A stretch of 64,000 nt of DNA, taken from contig CAZRTJ010000003.1 in assembly GCA_964602985.1 (NCBI GenBank), forward strand, positions 124,001-188,000. The letters are read 5' to 3'. The DNA is from CAYZJB01 sp964602985. GTDB taxonomy: Bacteria; CLD3; SB21. Of this stretch, positions 9,901 to 17,487 are shown piece by piece. The notes under the pieces are model-generated. The model ran no database searches and was not told the origin of the DNA. It saw nothing but the letters and a program-made list of their open reading frames with translations. Position 1 is the stretch's first letter; each line of letters begins with the position of its first letter. The position numbers were made by a program, and so were the translations under genes.

Positions 9901-12900
9901 TCTCCCCAGAGCCCGGATCGTTTCCGACAAATCATTCTTCCCGGGCGCCGAAAGAAATTCGGGGGTCTTGCCAACAAAATAGTCGCGTGGATACCCGTAC
10001 ATCTTGACGGCCCCCTCGTTCACGTCAAGAAATTTTCCATCGGAATCCTGGATGTAAATCGCGTCGTCGACCGTATTAAAAAGTCCGCGGTAACTGCGCT
10101 CAGAAGCTTCCAGGATGGCTTCCGCGCGTTTGCGCTCGGTGATGTCGATCGCCGACGCCAAAACGCGTTCGACACTGTTGATCGTGATACGGCTCAGGCG
10201 GACGTCTTCCCAGAAGATTTCCCCGGTCTTGCGGCGATTACACCATTCAAATCGCTGAGCTCCCTCGCGATAGGCCTTTTGAACCCACTCCTTCGCCTCA
10301 ACGGCGGAGTACGGAGGTTCCATCCAGAATTCGTTTTGCTTCAGTTCCTCTACGGTGGTCAATCCATAACTGCGCACGGCGTTTGCGTTGGCATCGACCA
10401 CTTCTCCAGTGTCCTTGTCATGAATTGTCACCGACACGTTGGATTCTTCGAACAGTTTTCGGAATCGCTCTTCGCTCTCGTGCAGGGCATGGATTGCCTG
10501 CTGGCGTTCGGTAATGTCACGAACGATTCCGAATACCCCGACGACCCGGCCGTCTCGAACCTCGGGCATGCTGGTAAACTCCGCGGTTAGATACTCGCCG
10601 GTCTTCTTTCGGACACGCAATTCATACGGCGGCATTCTCTCGCCACGAGTGATTCGCTCCCGAATGTCTACGGTCAGCGCCCGATCGTCGGGATGAATGA
10701 GTGAAACGAACGGTTTGCCAATCCATTCTTCTCGTAACCAGCCGGTGATCAATTCAAATGCAGGGTTCAGCGACGTGATCGCGCCATCTCGAATGGATAG
10801 CGAATAAATGACGTCGAGCGCTGTTTCGACGACGGAGCGGTACCTCTGTTCGCTGTCGATCAGGGCCTCCTCCGCCCGTTTGCGCTCGATGGCGAACGCG
10901 GCCTGATTCCCAATCGCAGCGAGCGCGGCTTCGTCCCGCGGCGTATAAACGCGTTTCGCATCGTAGCTTTGCACGACGAGTACCCCGATAGGCTTGGCCA
11001 GATGAAAGAGCGGAGCACCCAGCCAGGACTCGGGTGCGGATCCGATCAATTCCACTTCGTGTGTACGGATCAGGTCTGCGCTTTTTTCCGGGGTCAGCAG
11101 CAGCGGTTTTCCCGTGCGGAGCACATATTCGGTGTACCCTCTTCTTCTCTGGCGAGGCGGCGGCGGCGGATCCAGTTGGTCTGCAAAATACGGGAAGGAC
11201 ACCATCTCCGTTTTCGGATCAAACAGCGCGATGTAACAGTTCTCCGCATACATGAGTTTTTTAATCTCGAGATGGATGGAGCACAAAAGGGCTTCCAGAT
11301 TGGCCGTCGTGGTAATGTATTGGCTGATCCGGTAGGCGACTTCGCGTTCTTCCTCCGTCCGTTTTCGCTCTGTGACGTTGCGCTGAATGGCGAGGAAACC
11401 TGCAATCGCTCCCTGTTCGTCGAGGAAGGGACTGACGGTTTCTTCAATCCAAATAAATCTGCCGTCTTTGGCACGATTCACCACCTGTCCGCGAAAGAGC
11501 TCTCCACGCAGAATGGTGCGCCAAAATTCTTCGTAGACGTCCTGCCCTTGATGACCGCTCTTGAGGATCCTCGGGGTCGTCTTTCCGACAACTTCTTCGG
11601 CCGTATACCCGTACCAATCCGTAAACTGGGAATTCACCGATGTGATGATGCCCGATGTGTCTGTCATGAACACGATGTCGCCCGAGGCGTTGACTGCCAG
11701 CGAGAGATCTCGCAGAGATTTTTCGGCTTGCCTGCGGGCTGTGAGATCCCGTAACGCACTGATGCGAACTTCGCGACCCATGTATCGAAAAGAGCGTCCG
11801 TGAATTTCAGCAGAAAAACGGGAGCCGTCCTTGCGCAAGCCGACAGCCTCGTAAGGCTGGTCATATCCGGTTTGCACATTCCGTCGTATGAGTTCAACCG
11901 ATTCGGGTGCGGCCAATTCGAGCGGGGACTTGCCAATCAACTCTTCCAGTTCATATCCAAACATGCCTGCCATCGCCCGGTTCGCTTCGATGATCACTCC
12001 ACGTTCCAAAACAGCCAGTCCCTCCAGTGAAGCCTCCGACAGCATACGGAATTTCTCTTCGCTATCCCGAAGCGTCTGCTCCACCGCCTTTCGTTCGGTG
12101 ATCTCGATGCCTACGCCCGCCAGGCACAGCTTGCCATTCACGACAATGCGGGCGCCGGTATAGTAATACGGAATGCGTCTGCCGTCTTTGGTCACCAGAT
12201 GGGATTCTGCCGTGGCATGACCTGTCGAGAATACCTGGGCGATGCGTTCGCGAATGAAGTCGTGCTCCTCTGTGGGGATGAAATTCAGCGGATGCATGTC
12301 TTGAATCTCTTCTCCACGATATCCCGTCACACGTTCCAGCGTTTCGTTCCAGCGCAGATACTTGCCTTCGTCTGTAAACAGGTAGAACACGCCTGGCAGG
12401 CTGTTGATCAGAGAATCGTTGAGAGATTTCTGGAGATGAATTTCCTGTTCGACTCGTTTGCGAGCGCTGATGTCATGGAAGATCACGATTCCGTCCGTAA
12501 TTCGCCCTTCTTCGTCTCGAATCGGAGCGGCGTTGACACTGACCCAGTGATCGACGCCACCCTCGTCGCGGATGATCACTTCCTCATTTTGCGTGATCTC
12601 GCCGCGAAGGATCGCCCGGGACAGCGGCAATTCCTCCGACGGATACGGCGTGCCGTCCGGCCGATACGTCTGCCACCGGATGGCGTGTTCAGACACCTCG
12701 ATGTTGGTCAGCAGCTTGCGGTCTCCTCCGCGAATCCGGTAGGCGGCCGGATTGGCGATACGAATTCGCACGTCCGGAGCGCTGGCGATGAGAATACCGG
12801 CGGGTGATTGGGCGAGCGCCGTGGCAAGAAAGTCATGGGCGCGGCGAGAGGAATCCTGGTCCGTGCCCGTCACGTCGCGCAGAACGCCGTAATGACCGAC

Positions 12901-13233
12901 AATCTCGCCAGACCCGTCATCCTTCGGGACGATGGTGTCTTCTACTCGCACGTAGGCTCCCGTCGACTTGTGGCGGACACGATACCGACGCGTGATGGAA
13001 GCTCGAGACGCGTAGGCATCCAGCGTTGCTGTCAGGAGATCGGCCAAATCATCCGGATGAATCAGCGTTGCCCAGAGTTTCGGCGAATCGACTATTTCTG
13101 CAGGCTCGTATCCAAGCATTCCCCGGGTACCCGCGCTGACAAATTGAAATCGACCCCCGAGCGGGTCTCCGTTGTTCTCCACGATGTACAAAATGTCCGG
13201 AATCGCCGCCAACAAATCGAGAACCTGATTCAT
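6904..13233 (-). CDS. Giant soluble multi-PAS/GAF hybrid histidine kinase
   Basis: A 2,109-residue cytoplasmic hybrid kinase with no signal peptide or membrane segment. In order: five PAS domains (about 1-650), a GAF domain, three PAS, a second GAF, three PAS ending near 1720, HisKA with GLAHDFNN (phospho-acceptor His near 1738), HATPase with NLCINARD, DTGVGM and GKGTGLGL, and a C-terminal receiver with VISDLGLPK (acceptor Asp near 2030). Most PAS units end in DITERK-type PAC motifs and are joined by SEERFR-type coiled linkers, so the array probably grew by internal duplication. One GAF contains a PPPPP stretch. The HAHDFNN-type H-box is typical of NtrB-like hybrid kinases. No partner regulator is adjacent. 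Signals sensed are unknown. Confidence 0.93.
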   Translation of the reverse strand: MNQVLDLLAAIPDILYIVENNGDPLGGRFQFVSAGTRGMLGYEPAEIVDSPKLWATLIHPDDLADLLTATLDAYASRASITRRYRVRHKSTGAYVRVEDTIVPKDDGSGEIVGHYGVLRDVTGTDQDSSRRAHDFLATALAQSPAGILIASAPDVRIRIANPAAYRIRGGDRKLLTNIEVSEHAIRWQTYRPDGTPYPSEELPLSRAILRGEITQNEEVIIRDEGGVDHWVSVNAAPIRDEEGRITDGIVIFHDISARKRVEQEIHLQKSLNDSLINSLPGVFYLFTDEGKYLRWNETLERVTGYRGEEIQDMHPLNFIPTEEHDFIRERIAQVFSTGHATAESHLVTKDGRRIPYYYTGARIVVNGKLCLAGVGIEITERKAVEQTLRDSEEKFRMLSEASLEGLAVLERGVIIEANRAMAGMFGYELEELIGKSPLELAAPESVELIRRNVQTGYDQPYEAVGLRKDGSRFSAEIHGRSFRYMGREVRISALRDLTARRQAEKSLRDLSLAVNASGDIVFMTDTSGIITSVNSQFTDWYGYTAEEVVGKTTPRILKSGHQGQDVYEEFWRTILRGELFRGQVVNRAKDGRFIWIEETVSPFLDEQGAIAGFLAIQRNVTERKRTEEEREVAYRISQYITTTANLEALLCSIHLEIKKLMYAENCYIALFDPKTEMVSFPYFADQLDPPPPPRQRRRGYTEYVLRTGKPLLLTPEKSADLIRTHEVELIGSAPESWLGAPLFHLAKPIGVLVVQSYDAKRVYTPRDEAALAAIGNQAAFAIERKRAEEALIDSEQRYRSVVETALDVIYSLSIRDGAITSLNPAFELITGWLREEWIGKPFVSLIHPDDRALTVDIRERITRGERMPPYELRVRKKTGEYLTAEFTSMPEVRDGRVVGVFGIVRDITERQQAIHALHESEERFRKLFEESNVSVTIHDKDTGEVVDANANAVRSYGLTTVEELKQNEFWMEPPYSAVEAKEWVQKAYREGAQRFEWCNRRKTGEIFWEDVRLSRITINSVERVLASAIDITERKRAEAILEASERSYRGLFNTVDDAIYIQDSDGKFLDVNEGAVKMYGYPRDYFVGKTPEFLSAPGKNDLSETIRALGRAFKGESIQFEWWGVRANGEIFPKEVRLKKGLYLGRDVVVAIARDITERKRSELESELLHSITMAVSQVEDIQSALGSAIRMVCEATSWPLGEAWLPDADGARLVYAEGWTSDSELLSQFQQVSRPFTFSPGMGLPGRVWLTKQPTWVRNVTLDPNFPRASVARAAGLKSAVSIPVVAKDEVAAVLEFFMTEEREEDRQLIKLVSSVAAQLGSLILRKRSEQEVRQNEERFRTVAERTGQLIYDYTVTTGAIRWAGGIEQITGYTSAEFQLFDIRLWEEQIHPEDRARALALLDRSMKDHTPYRVEYRFRTKSGAYIFVDDNGVFLYHATGQAYRMLGTMSDITWRKQAERALAESERLRGLILASTGEGIHGLDAEGNILFENPFSLQLFGWQQGEMIGRHEHTLIHHHRADGSVYPVTECPIYRTLRDGESRYVQDDVFFRKDGTSFPVEYTCSAMKDDGGAITGVVVNFRDITERKQAEQALRQSEERYRKLFEDDLSGNYIATADGWLLDCNPAFLRMFGLSTQDEALQMNMEKLYLSPDHRQEFVLQLQREKSMLQRERTMRRIDGQVIHVMENAVGTFDHQGRLTKITGYLSDETKRKSLEEQLIQSQKLESLGTMAGGLAHDFNNILAIIMGHSSVIRDRTMDPARYSQSLDAITKASQRGAALVRQLLTFARKTELVFTALYVNDVIRENRKLIQETFPKNITVTTELDADIPMIVGDATQIHQVILNLCINARDAMPGGGKLIISTRTVDGGTIAARHPQAEPRAYVELCVQDTGVGMDEGTRHRIFEPFFTTKGVGKGTGLGLSVVYSIVSTHNGMIDVQSELGRGSTFLVYLPAQGGPADDNVASALAEQPLPGGTETLLLIEDEELVRDFLVELLESKGYRVVYSADGEDGVAKFRRHRKEIAAVISDLGLPKLSGEEVVRQIRALDPHARILLASGFIDPDVKLSLAEIGATEFIQKPYLLEEILKKVRQVIDAGRDGKTKKRTQK

Positions 13234-13310
13234 CAGAATCTCCTTCTCACGACGCCCACACGAGGGTCATCCGAAAATGGACAGGGTTGGAACTGAGTGA
13301 TACCGGCGAA

Positions 13311-13340
13311 AATATAAGTGTTTCACATTATGGAATACAA
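13311..13340 (-). promoter_or_regulatory. Candidate promoter for the multi-PAS kinase
   Basis: On the minus strand TTGTAT (13335-13340), an 18-base spacer and TATATT (13311-13316) lie about 78 bases upstream of the kinase ATG, which itself has an AAGGAG site. Confidence 0.45.
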
Positions 13341-13378
13341 AGGTTGTTTTGACGTCGCCCGTCGGGCATCGGAGGGGA

Positions 13379-13407
13379 ACTCGAAAGACCATTTGGTTCT
13401 TTCGAGT
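13379..13407. repeat. Inverted repeat upstream of mdh
   Basis: ACTCGAAAGA and TCTTTCGAGT form a perfect ten-base inverted repeat around nine bases. It overlaps the -35 of the candidate mdh promoter. It could be an operator for a dimeric repressor or a hairpin; it is not followed by a clean T run, so a simple terminator is less likely. Two smaller hairpins (GCCCG/CGGGC near 13358 and CCCGA/TCGGG near 13427) flank it. Confidence 0.6.
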
Positions 13408-13421
13408 CGGTTATTTATTTT
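13393..13421 (+). promoter_or_regulatory. Candidate promoter for mdh
   Basis: TTGGTT (13393-13398), 17 bases, and TATTTT (13416-13421) lie 50 bases before the mdh start. The -35 is weak, but it sits inside the inverted repeat at 13379-13407, which would fit regulation by a bound factor. Confidence 0.35.
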
Positions 13422-13470
13422 CTCCCCCGATTTCGGGATGACCCTTTACTACTCACATGGGAGAATACAC

Positions 13471-14394
13471 ATGAAAATAACCGTAGTAGGCGGCGGCAAT
13501 GTAGGCGCAACAGCCGCACAGAGGATTGCCGAGAAAGAATTGGCCCAGCACGTTGTGTTGGTAGACATCATCGAAGGCGTGCCGCAGGGAAAGAGCCTCG
13601 ACATGTATCAGTCCGCGCCTGTCGAAGGTTTTGACGCCCGCATGACCGGGTCGCAGGGATACGATGAGACCGCAGGATCGGACATCGTCTTGATCACCGC
13701 CGGACTGGCACGGAAACCCGGCATGAGCCGCGACGATCTTCTCCTGAAGAACGCGGACATCATCAAGGGAATCACACAGGAAGTTGTCAAGCGTTCTCCC
13801 GACTGTATTCTCGTCATGGTGACCAACCCGTTGGACGTCATGACCTATGTCGCATACAAAGTGTCCGGTTTTCCACGTGAGCGGGTGATCGGCATGGCGG
13901 GCGTGCTGGATTCGGCGCGATTCCGCGCGTTCATCGCGATGGAACTCGGAGTTTCCGTCGAAGACGTCCAGGCGATGGTGCTCGGCGGACACGGAGATTC
14001 GATGGTGCCGCTGCCCGGCTACACCGCGGTATCCGGCATTCCGCTCCCGCAACTGATGGATCAGACCACCATCCAACGCCTCGTCGATCGGACAGCCAAC
14101 GGCGGCGCCGAAATTGTGAAGTATCTGGGTACAGGCTCCGCGTACTACGCTCCGTCCGCTTCGGCTGTGCAGATGATCGAGTCCATCGTCAAAGACAAGA
14201 AACGCGTACTTCCCTGCTCCGTGTGGCTGCAAGGCGAATTCGGTCAGCGCGACGTCTTCTGCGGTGTGCCGATTACCATCGGCAAGAAGGGCATGGAAAA
14301 AATCCTCTCCGTCAAACTCTCGGCGGAGGAACAAGCCGCGCTGGACAAATCTGCACAGGACGTCAGGGACAACATGGCCAAACTGAAACTGTAG
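13471..14394 (+). CDS. mdh: Malate dehydrogenase (NAD-dependent, LDH-like type)
   Basis: Interconverts malate and oxaloacetate in the TCA cycle. The 307-residue protein has the NAD-binding GGGNVGAT loop (7-14) with Asp32 to bind the adenosine ribose, the active-site loop LARKPGMSRDDLL whose Arg81 selects dicarboxylates, VTNPLDVMTY (118-126), and catalytic His174 in GGHGDSMVP. This is the MDH type close to lactate dehydrogenase found in Chlorobi, Bacteroidota and Bacillus. I start at ATG 13471 because the frame upstream is unlike the family. Confidence 0.97.
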   Translation: MKITVVGGGNVGATAAQRIAEKELAQHVVLVDIIEGVPQGKSLDMYQSAPVEGFDARMTGSQGYDETAGSDIVLITAGLARKPGMSRDDLLLKNADIIKGITQEVVKRSPDCILVMVTNPLDVMTYVAYKVSGFPRERVIGMAGVLDSARFRAFIAMELGVSVEDVQAMVLGGHGDSMVPLPGYTAVSGIPLPQLMDQTTIQRLVDRTANGGAEIVKYLGTGSAYYAPSASAVQMIESIVKDKKRVLPCSVWLQGEFGQRDVFCGVPITIGKKGMEKILSVKLSAEEQAALDKSAQDVRDNMAKLKL

Positions 14395-14441
14395 TTGTCC
14401 CACCGCAGAATTTTCTTTGTAAATAATCCACGAGAGGCGGC

Positions 14442-15782
14442 ATGATCCGAGTACTGATTCTTGTCCTGACGATAACGATCGCCGGTCGCTCTTCGGACGA
14501 TCCGATCCAATCCGGTCCGATGCTGGGCTATGCGGAGAAACGAGAAGTATTCATCTGGATCCAGACCAAAAGGCCCGCGCCTGTTCAGATCCGATATTTC
14601 AAGCAAGGCGAATCGAAAACACAGACGACCACACGACCGGTAGCGACTCAGGAAGATCGGGACTGCATCGCTCACGTCGTCATCAATGCGCTGACTCCCG
14701 GATCGACTTACGTCTACGACGTCCTGGTGGACGGGAAGACGGCCAGAAAGGGTCTCACCTTCAAGACCCAGCCTCTGTGGGAATGGCGTACAGATCCGCC
14801 GAACTTCACAATCGCCATCGGATCTTGTGCCTACGTTAACGATCCGGAATTCGACCGACCGGGAACTCCGTACGGAAGCGATTATCAGATCTTTCGGATC
14901 ATGACCGATCAGAAACCCGACGCCATGGTCTGGATGGGGGATAATGTGTATCTGCGCGAAGTGGACTGGAACACCCGCAAAGGCATGATGTACCGATACC
15001 GGCACTCCCGAAGCCTGCCCGAACTTCAGCCCTTCCTGGCCGCCTGTCCACAGTACGCCGTCTGGGACGATCATGACTACGGACCCAATGACAGCGACCG
15101 GGGATTCATCCACAAAGATCTCTCGTTGGACGTTTTCAAACTCTATTGGGGTAACCCTGCGTACGGAATGACGAGTCTGCCGGGTGTGTTTTTTCAGTTC
15201 ACCTGGGGCGACGTGGACTTCTTCATGACCGACGACCGATTCTACCGGGCTCCACAACGCCAGAAAGACGGACCGGACAAGCCGTTGCTCGGCCGCGAAC
15301 AGTTGCAATGGCTGAAAGACGCCCTGCTGTTCAGCCGGGCTCCGTTCAAGATCGTCGTCTGCGGAAGTCAGGTGCTGAATCGCCATACCAACCACGAATC
15401 CTACAATTTGCATAGCACCGAACGCGACGACCTGCTGCAATTCATCCGCGAGTACAAGGTCCCGGGCGTGTTCTTTATCTCAGGAGATGTCCATTTTTCG
15501 GAAATGAACAAACAGGAAGACGCCGGTTTCTATCCGTTCTACGATTACAGTTCCTCCTCCCTCACCGCCGGACTCTTTGAAGGCGCAAGTAAGATTGATA
15601 ATCCCATGCGAATCAAAGAAAGCCTCGTGTTTGACAAACATTCGTTCGGTCTGCTGAAGTTTTCCGGCGCCCGCAAGGACCGGCGCATGACCGTCGAGAC
15701 GGTGGATGTCGACGGCAACGTACGCTGGACCTTCTCGATCCATCAGAACGATTTGTCTGTCAAGGAAAAAAAGGCTGAATGA
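14442..15782 (+). CDS. PhoD-type alkaline phosphatase/phosphodiesterase, exported
   Basis: A 446-residue protein with an N-terminal hydrophobic signal (RVLILVLTITIAG), a fibronectin-like PhoD N-domain (about 25-105) and the metallophosphatase domain with GSCAYVND, VWMGDNVYLREVDW, VWDDHDYGPNDSD and a late GDVHFSE metal-binding motif. The family hydrolyses phosphodiesters or phosphomonoesters outside the cytoplasm with Fe/Ca cofactors; the substrate here is not known. It follows mdh by 47 bases and could be cotranscribed. Confidence 0.9.
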   Translation: MIRVLILVLTITIAGRSSDDPIQSGPMLGYAEKREVFIWIQTKRPAPVQIRYFKQGESKTQTTTRPVATQEDRDCIAHVVINALTPGSTYVYDVLVDGKTARKGLTFKTQPLWEWRTDPPNFTIAIGSCAYVNDPEFDRPGTPYGSDYQIFRIMTDQKPDAMVWMGDNVYLREVDWNTRKGMMYRYRHSRSLPELQPFLAACPQYAVWDDHDYGPNDSDRGFIHKDLSLDVFKLYWGNPAYGMTSLPGVFFQFTWGDVDFFMTDDRFYRAPQRQKDGPDKPLLGREQLQWLKDALLFSRAPFKIVVCGSQVLNRHTNHESYNLHSTERDDLLQFIREYKVPGVFFISGDVHFSEMNKQEDAGFYPFYDYSSSSLTAGLFEGASKIDNPMRIKESLVFDKHSFGLLKFSGARKDRRMTVETVDVDGNVRWTFSIHQNDLSVKEKKAE

Positions 15783-15795
15783 CAAAGAAATGATG

Positions 15796-15804
15796 TGTGG
15801 ATAA
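15796..15804 (-). promoter_or_regulatory. DnaA box (perfect TTATCCACA)
   Basis: The nine bases match the consensus DnaA box exactly on the minus strand. It lies 33 bases upstream of the -35 of the aldehyde dehydrogenase promoter, in a 138-base intergenic region. Confidence 0.55.
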
Positions 15805-15828
15805 CTTGTTAAGACACGCGAAAAGTCC

Positions 15829-15857
15829 TTGACTTTTGCTACCCACGCTGGTATTTT
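15829..15857 (+). promoter_or_regulatory. Candidate promoter for the aldehyde dehydrogenase gene
   Basis: TTGACT (15829-15834), 17 bases, and TATTTT (15852-15857) lie about 64 bases before the GTG start. The region after the -10 is unusually AT-rich for this window, and DnaA boxes lie on both sides. Confidence 0.55.
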
Positions 15858-15896
15858 ATTTCGTTATAAAACAACAACATACGACCGATAAAATAC

Positions 15897-15905
15897 TTAT
15901 CCACC
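15897..15905 (+). promoter_or_regulatory. DnaA box (TTATCCACC, one mismatch)
   Basis: Eight of nine bases match the DnaA consensus on the plus strand. The box is in the leader of the aldehyde dehydrogenase gene, 16 bases before its GTG, and is inverted relative to the box at 15796. Confidence 0.45.
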
Positions 15906-15920
15906 GGAGTTTTAACAATC

Positions 15921-17387
15921 GTGTCTGGGGATGTTAAGAATTTTGACATTGTTTCGACTAAGCTATTTATAAACAATGTTTTCTGCGCATCTGCAAGTGG
16001 CAGAACTTTTGACACGATCAATCCTGCCACGGGCAAGACCATAATCGCTGTGGCCGAGGGAGACTCGACTGACGTCAATCTGGCGGTCCAGGCGGCGCGT
16101 AAGGCTGTCGATACGGGCAAATGGGCCGGCATAAGTGCGAGCCGGCGTGGAAAACTACTGTGGAAAGTCAGCGAACTGGTGATGAAGAACGCGGACGAAC
16201 TTGCGTACCTCGAGACGATTGACTGCGGCAAGCCGATTTCCGAGACGAAGAATATCGAAATCCCGGTGACCTCGGATATTTTCGCTTACTATGCAGGTGC
16301 GGCGACCAAGATCGAAGGCGAAACCATTCCGGTAGGCGGCAATTTCTTCAATTACACGTTGCGAGAACCCCTGGGGGTGATCGGTTTGATCATTCCATGG
16401 AATTTCCCACTGATCACGGCCGCGCGTAAAATTGCCGCCGCGCTCGCGGCGGGCAATTCTGTCGTCGTGAAGCCATCTGAGTTCACCCCGCTGAGCACGC
16501 TTAAGTTGGCACAACTCTTCGCGGAAGCGGGTTTTCCCGAAGGGGTCTTCAATGTCGTGACCGGTCTGGGCAAGACGGCGGGCGCCGCGCTCGTTTCCCA
16601 TCCCAATGTGGACGGCATCGCGTTTACGGGATCGACCACGACGGGTCAGGAGATCATGCGATCAGCGTCACAGACCATGAAAAGGTTGTCGCTCGAGCTG
16701 GGCGGCAAGTCTCCCAATATTGTCTTTTCCGATTCGGACATCGATCTCACGGTCAAGACAGCGGCCTCCGCGATTTTCTACAACAAGGGCGAAGTGTGCA
16801 CGGCGGGCTCTCGGTTGCTGGTGCAGGAGGACCGGTACGACGAATTCGTCGAGAAGTTGGCGGCGCGTGCCTCCAAGATGGTTCCGGGTGATCCACTCAA
16901 TCCGGAGACGAAACTGGGTCCGCTGACTTCCCGGCAACAACTGCAGAAAGTCGAAAGCTACGTCGAGTCGGGAAAGGCAGAAGGAGCATCGTTGGCGGCG
17001 GGAGGCGCCCGGGTGGGGACAGACGGTTATTACTTCCAGCCGACCGTCTTTTCGAATGTCGACAACAGCATGAAGATCGCGACGGATGAAATCTTCGGAC
17101 CTGTCTTGTCCTGCATGCGATTTCGGGATTTTGACGATGCCGTACGAATAGCCAATGAGAGTTACTACGGGCTCGCCGCGGGAATTTGGACCCGCGACGT
17201 CAAGAAGGCGCACACACTTGCGCGACGGCTCAAGGCCGGCACCGTCTGGATCAACACATACAACATGTACGACCCCGCCATGCCATACGGTGGTTACAAG
17301 ATGTCCGGATTTACGCGGGAATGCGGCATGGAGGCCATTTACGAATTTTATACGCAGGTCAAGTCGGTCTGGGTCGATCTGAACTGA
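15921..17387 (+). CDS. NAD(P)-dependent aldehyde dehydrogenase
   Basis: A 488-residue member of the ALDH superfamily, oxidising an aldehyde to its acid. Key residues are Asn161 in IIPWNFPL, Glu259 in LELGGKSPN and the nucleophile Cys293 in KGEVCTAGSR, with the FTGSTTTG nucleotide-binding turn (235-242). The sequence resembles betaine-aldehyde and phenylacetaldehyde-type ALDHs, but I cannot assign a substrate. GTG at 15921 is the start. DnaA boxes flank its promoter. Confidence 0.92.
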   Translation: MSGDVKNFDIVSTKLFINNVFCASASGRTFDTINPATGKTIIAVAEGDSTDVNLAVQAARKAVDTGKWAGISASRRGKLLWKVSELVMKNADELAYLETIDCGKPISETKNIEIPVTSDIFAYYAGAATKIEGETIPVGGNFFNYTLREPLGVIGLIIPWNFPLITAARKIAAALAAGNSVVVKPSEFTPLSTLKLAQLFAEAGFPEGVFNVVTGLGKTAGAALVSHPNVDGIAFTGSTTTGQEIMRSASQTMKRLSLELGGKSPNIVFSDSDIDLTVKTAASAIFYNKGEVCTAGSRLLVQEDRYDEFVEKLAARASKMVPGDPLNPETKLGPLTSRQQLQKVESYVESGKAEGASLAAGGARVGTDGYYFQPTVFSNVDNSMKIATDEIFGPVLSCMRFRDFDDAVRIANESYYGLAAGIWTRDVKKAHTLARRLKAGTVWINTYNMYDPAMPYGGYKMSGFTRECGMEAIYEFYTQVKSVWVDLN

Positions 17388-17487
17388 CGACCGAATCGAC
17401 GAATAGAGAGTACAATCAGAAACACACACGTCCGGTCGTTTCCTACCTGCGTCCGGATCGGTAACTGGAGAACAAAGGATTAGACGA

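Noticed and set aside
6904..13233. Gene decay or fusion by assembly error in the giant kinase
   Set aside because: The frame is continuous for 2,109 codons and all domain boundaries are plausible; no frameshift is seen. An assembly check is still noted as a finding.
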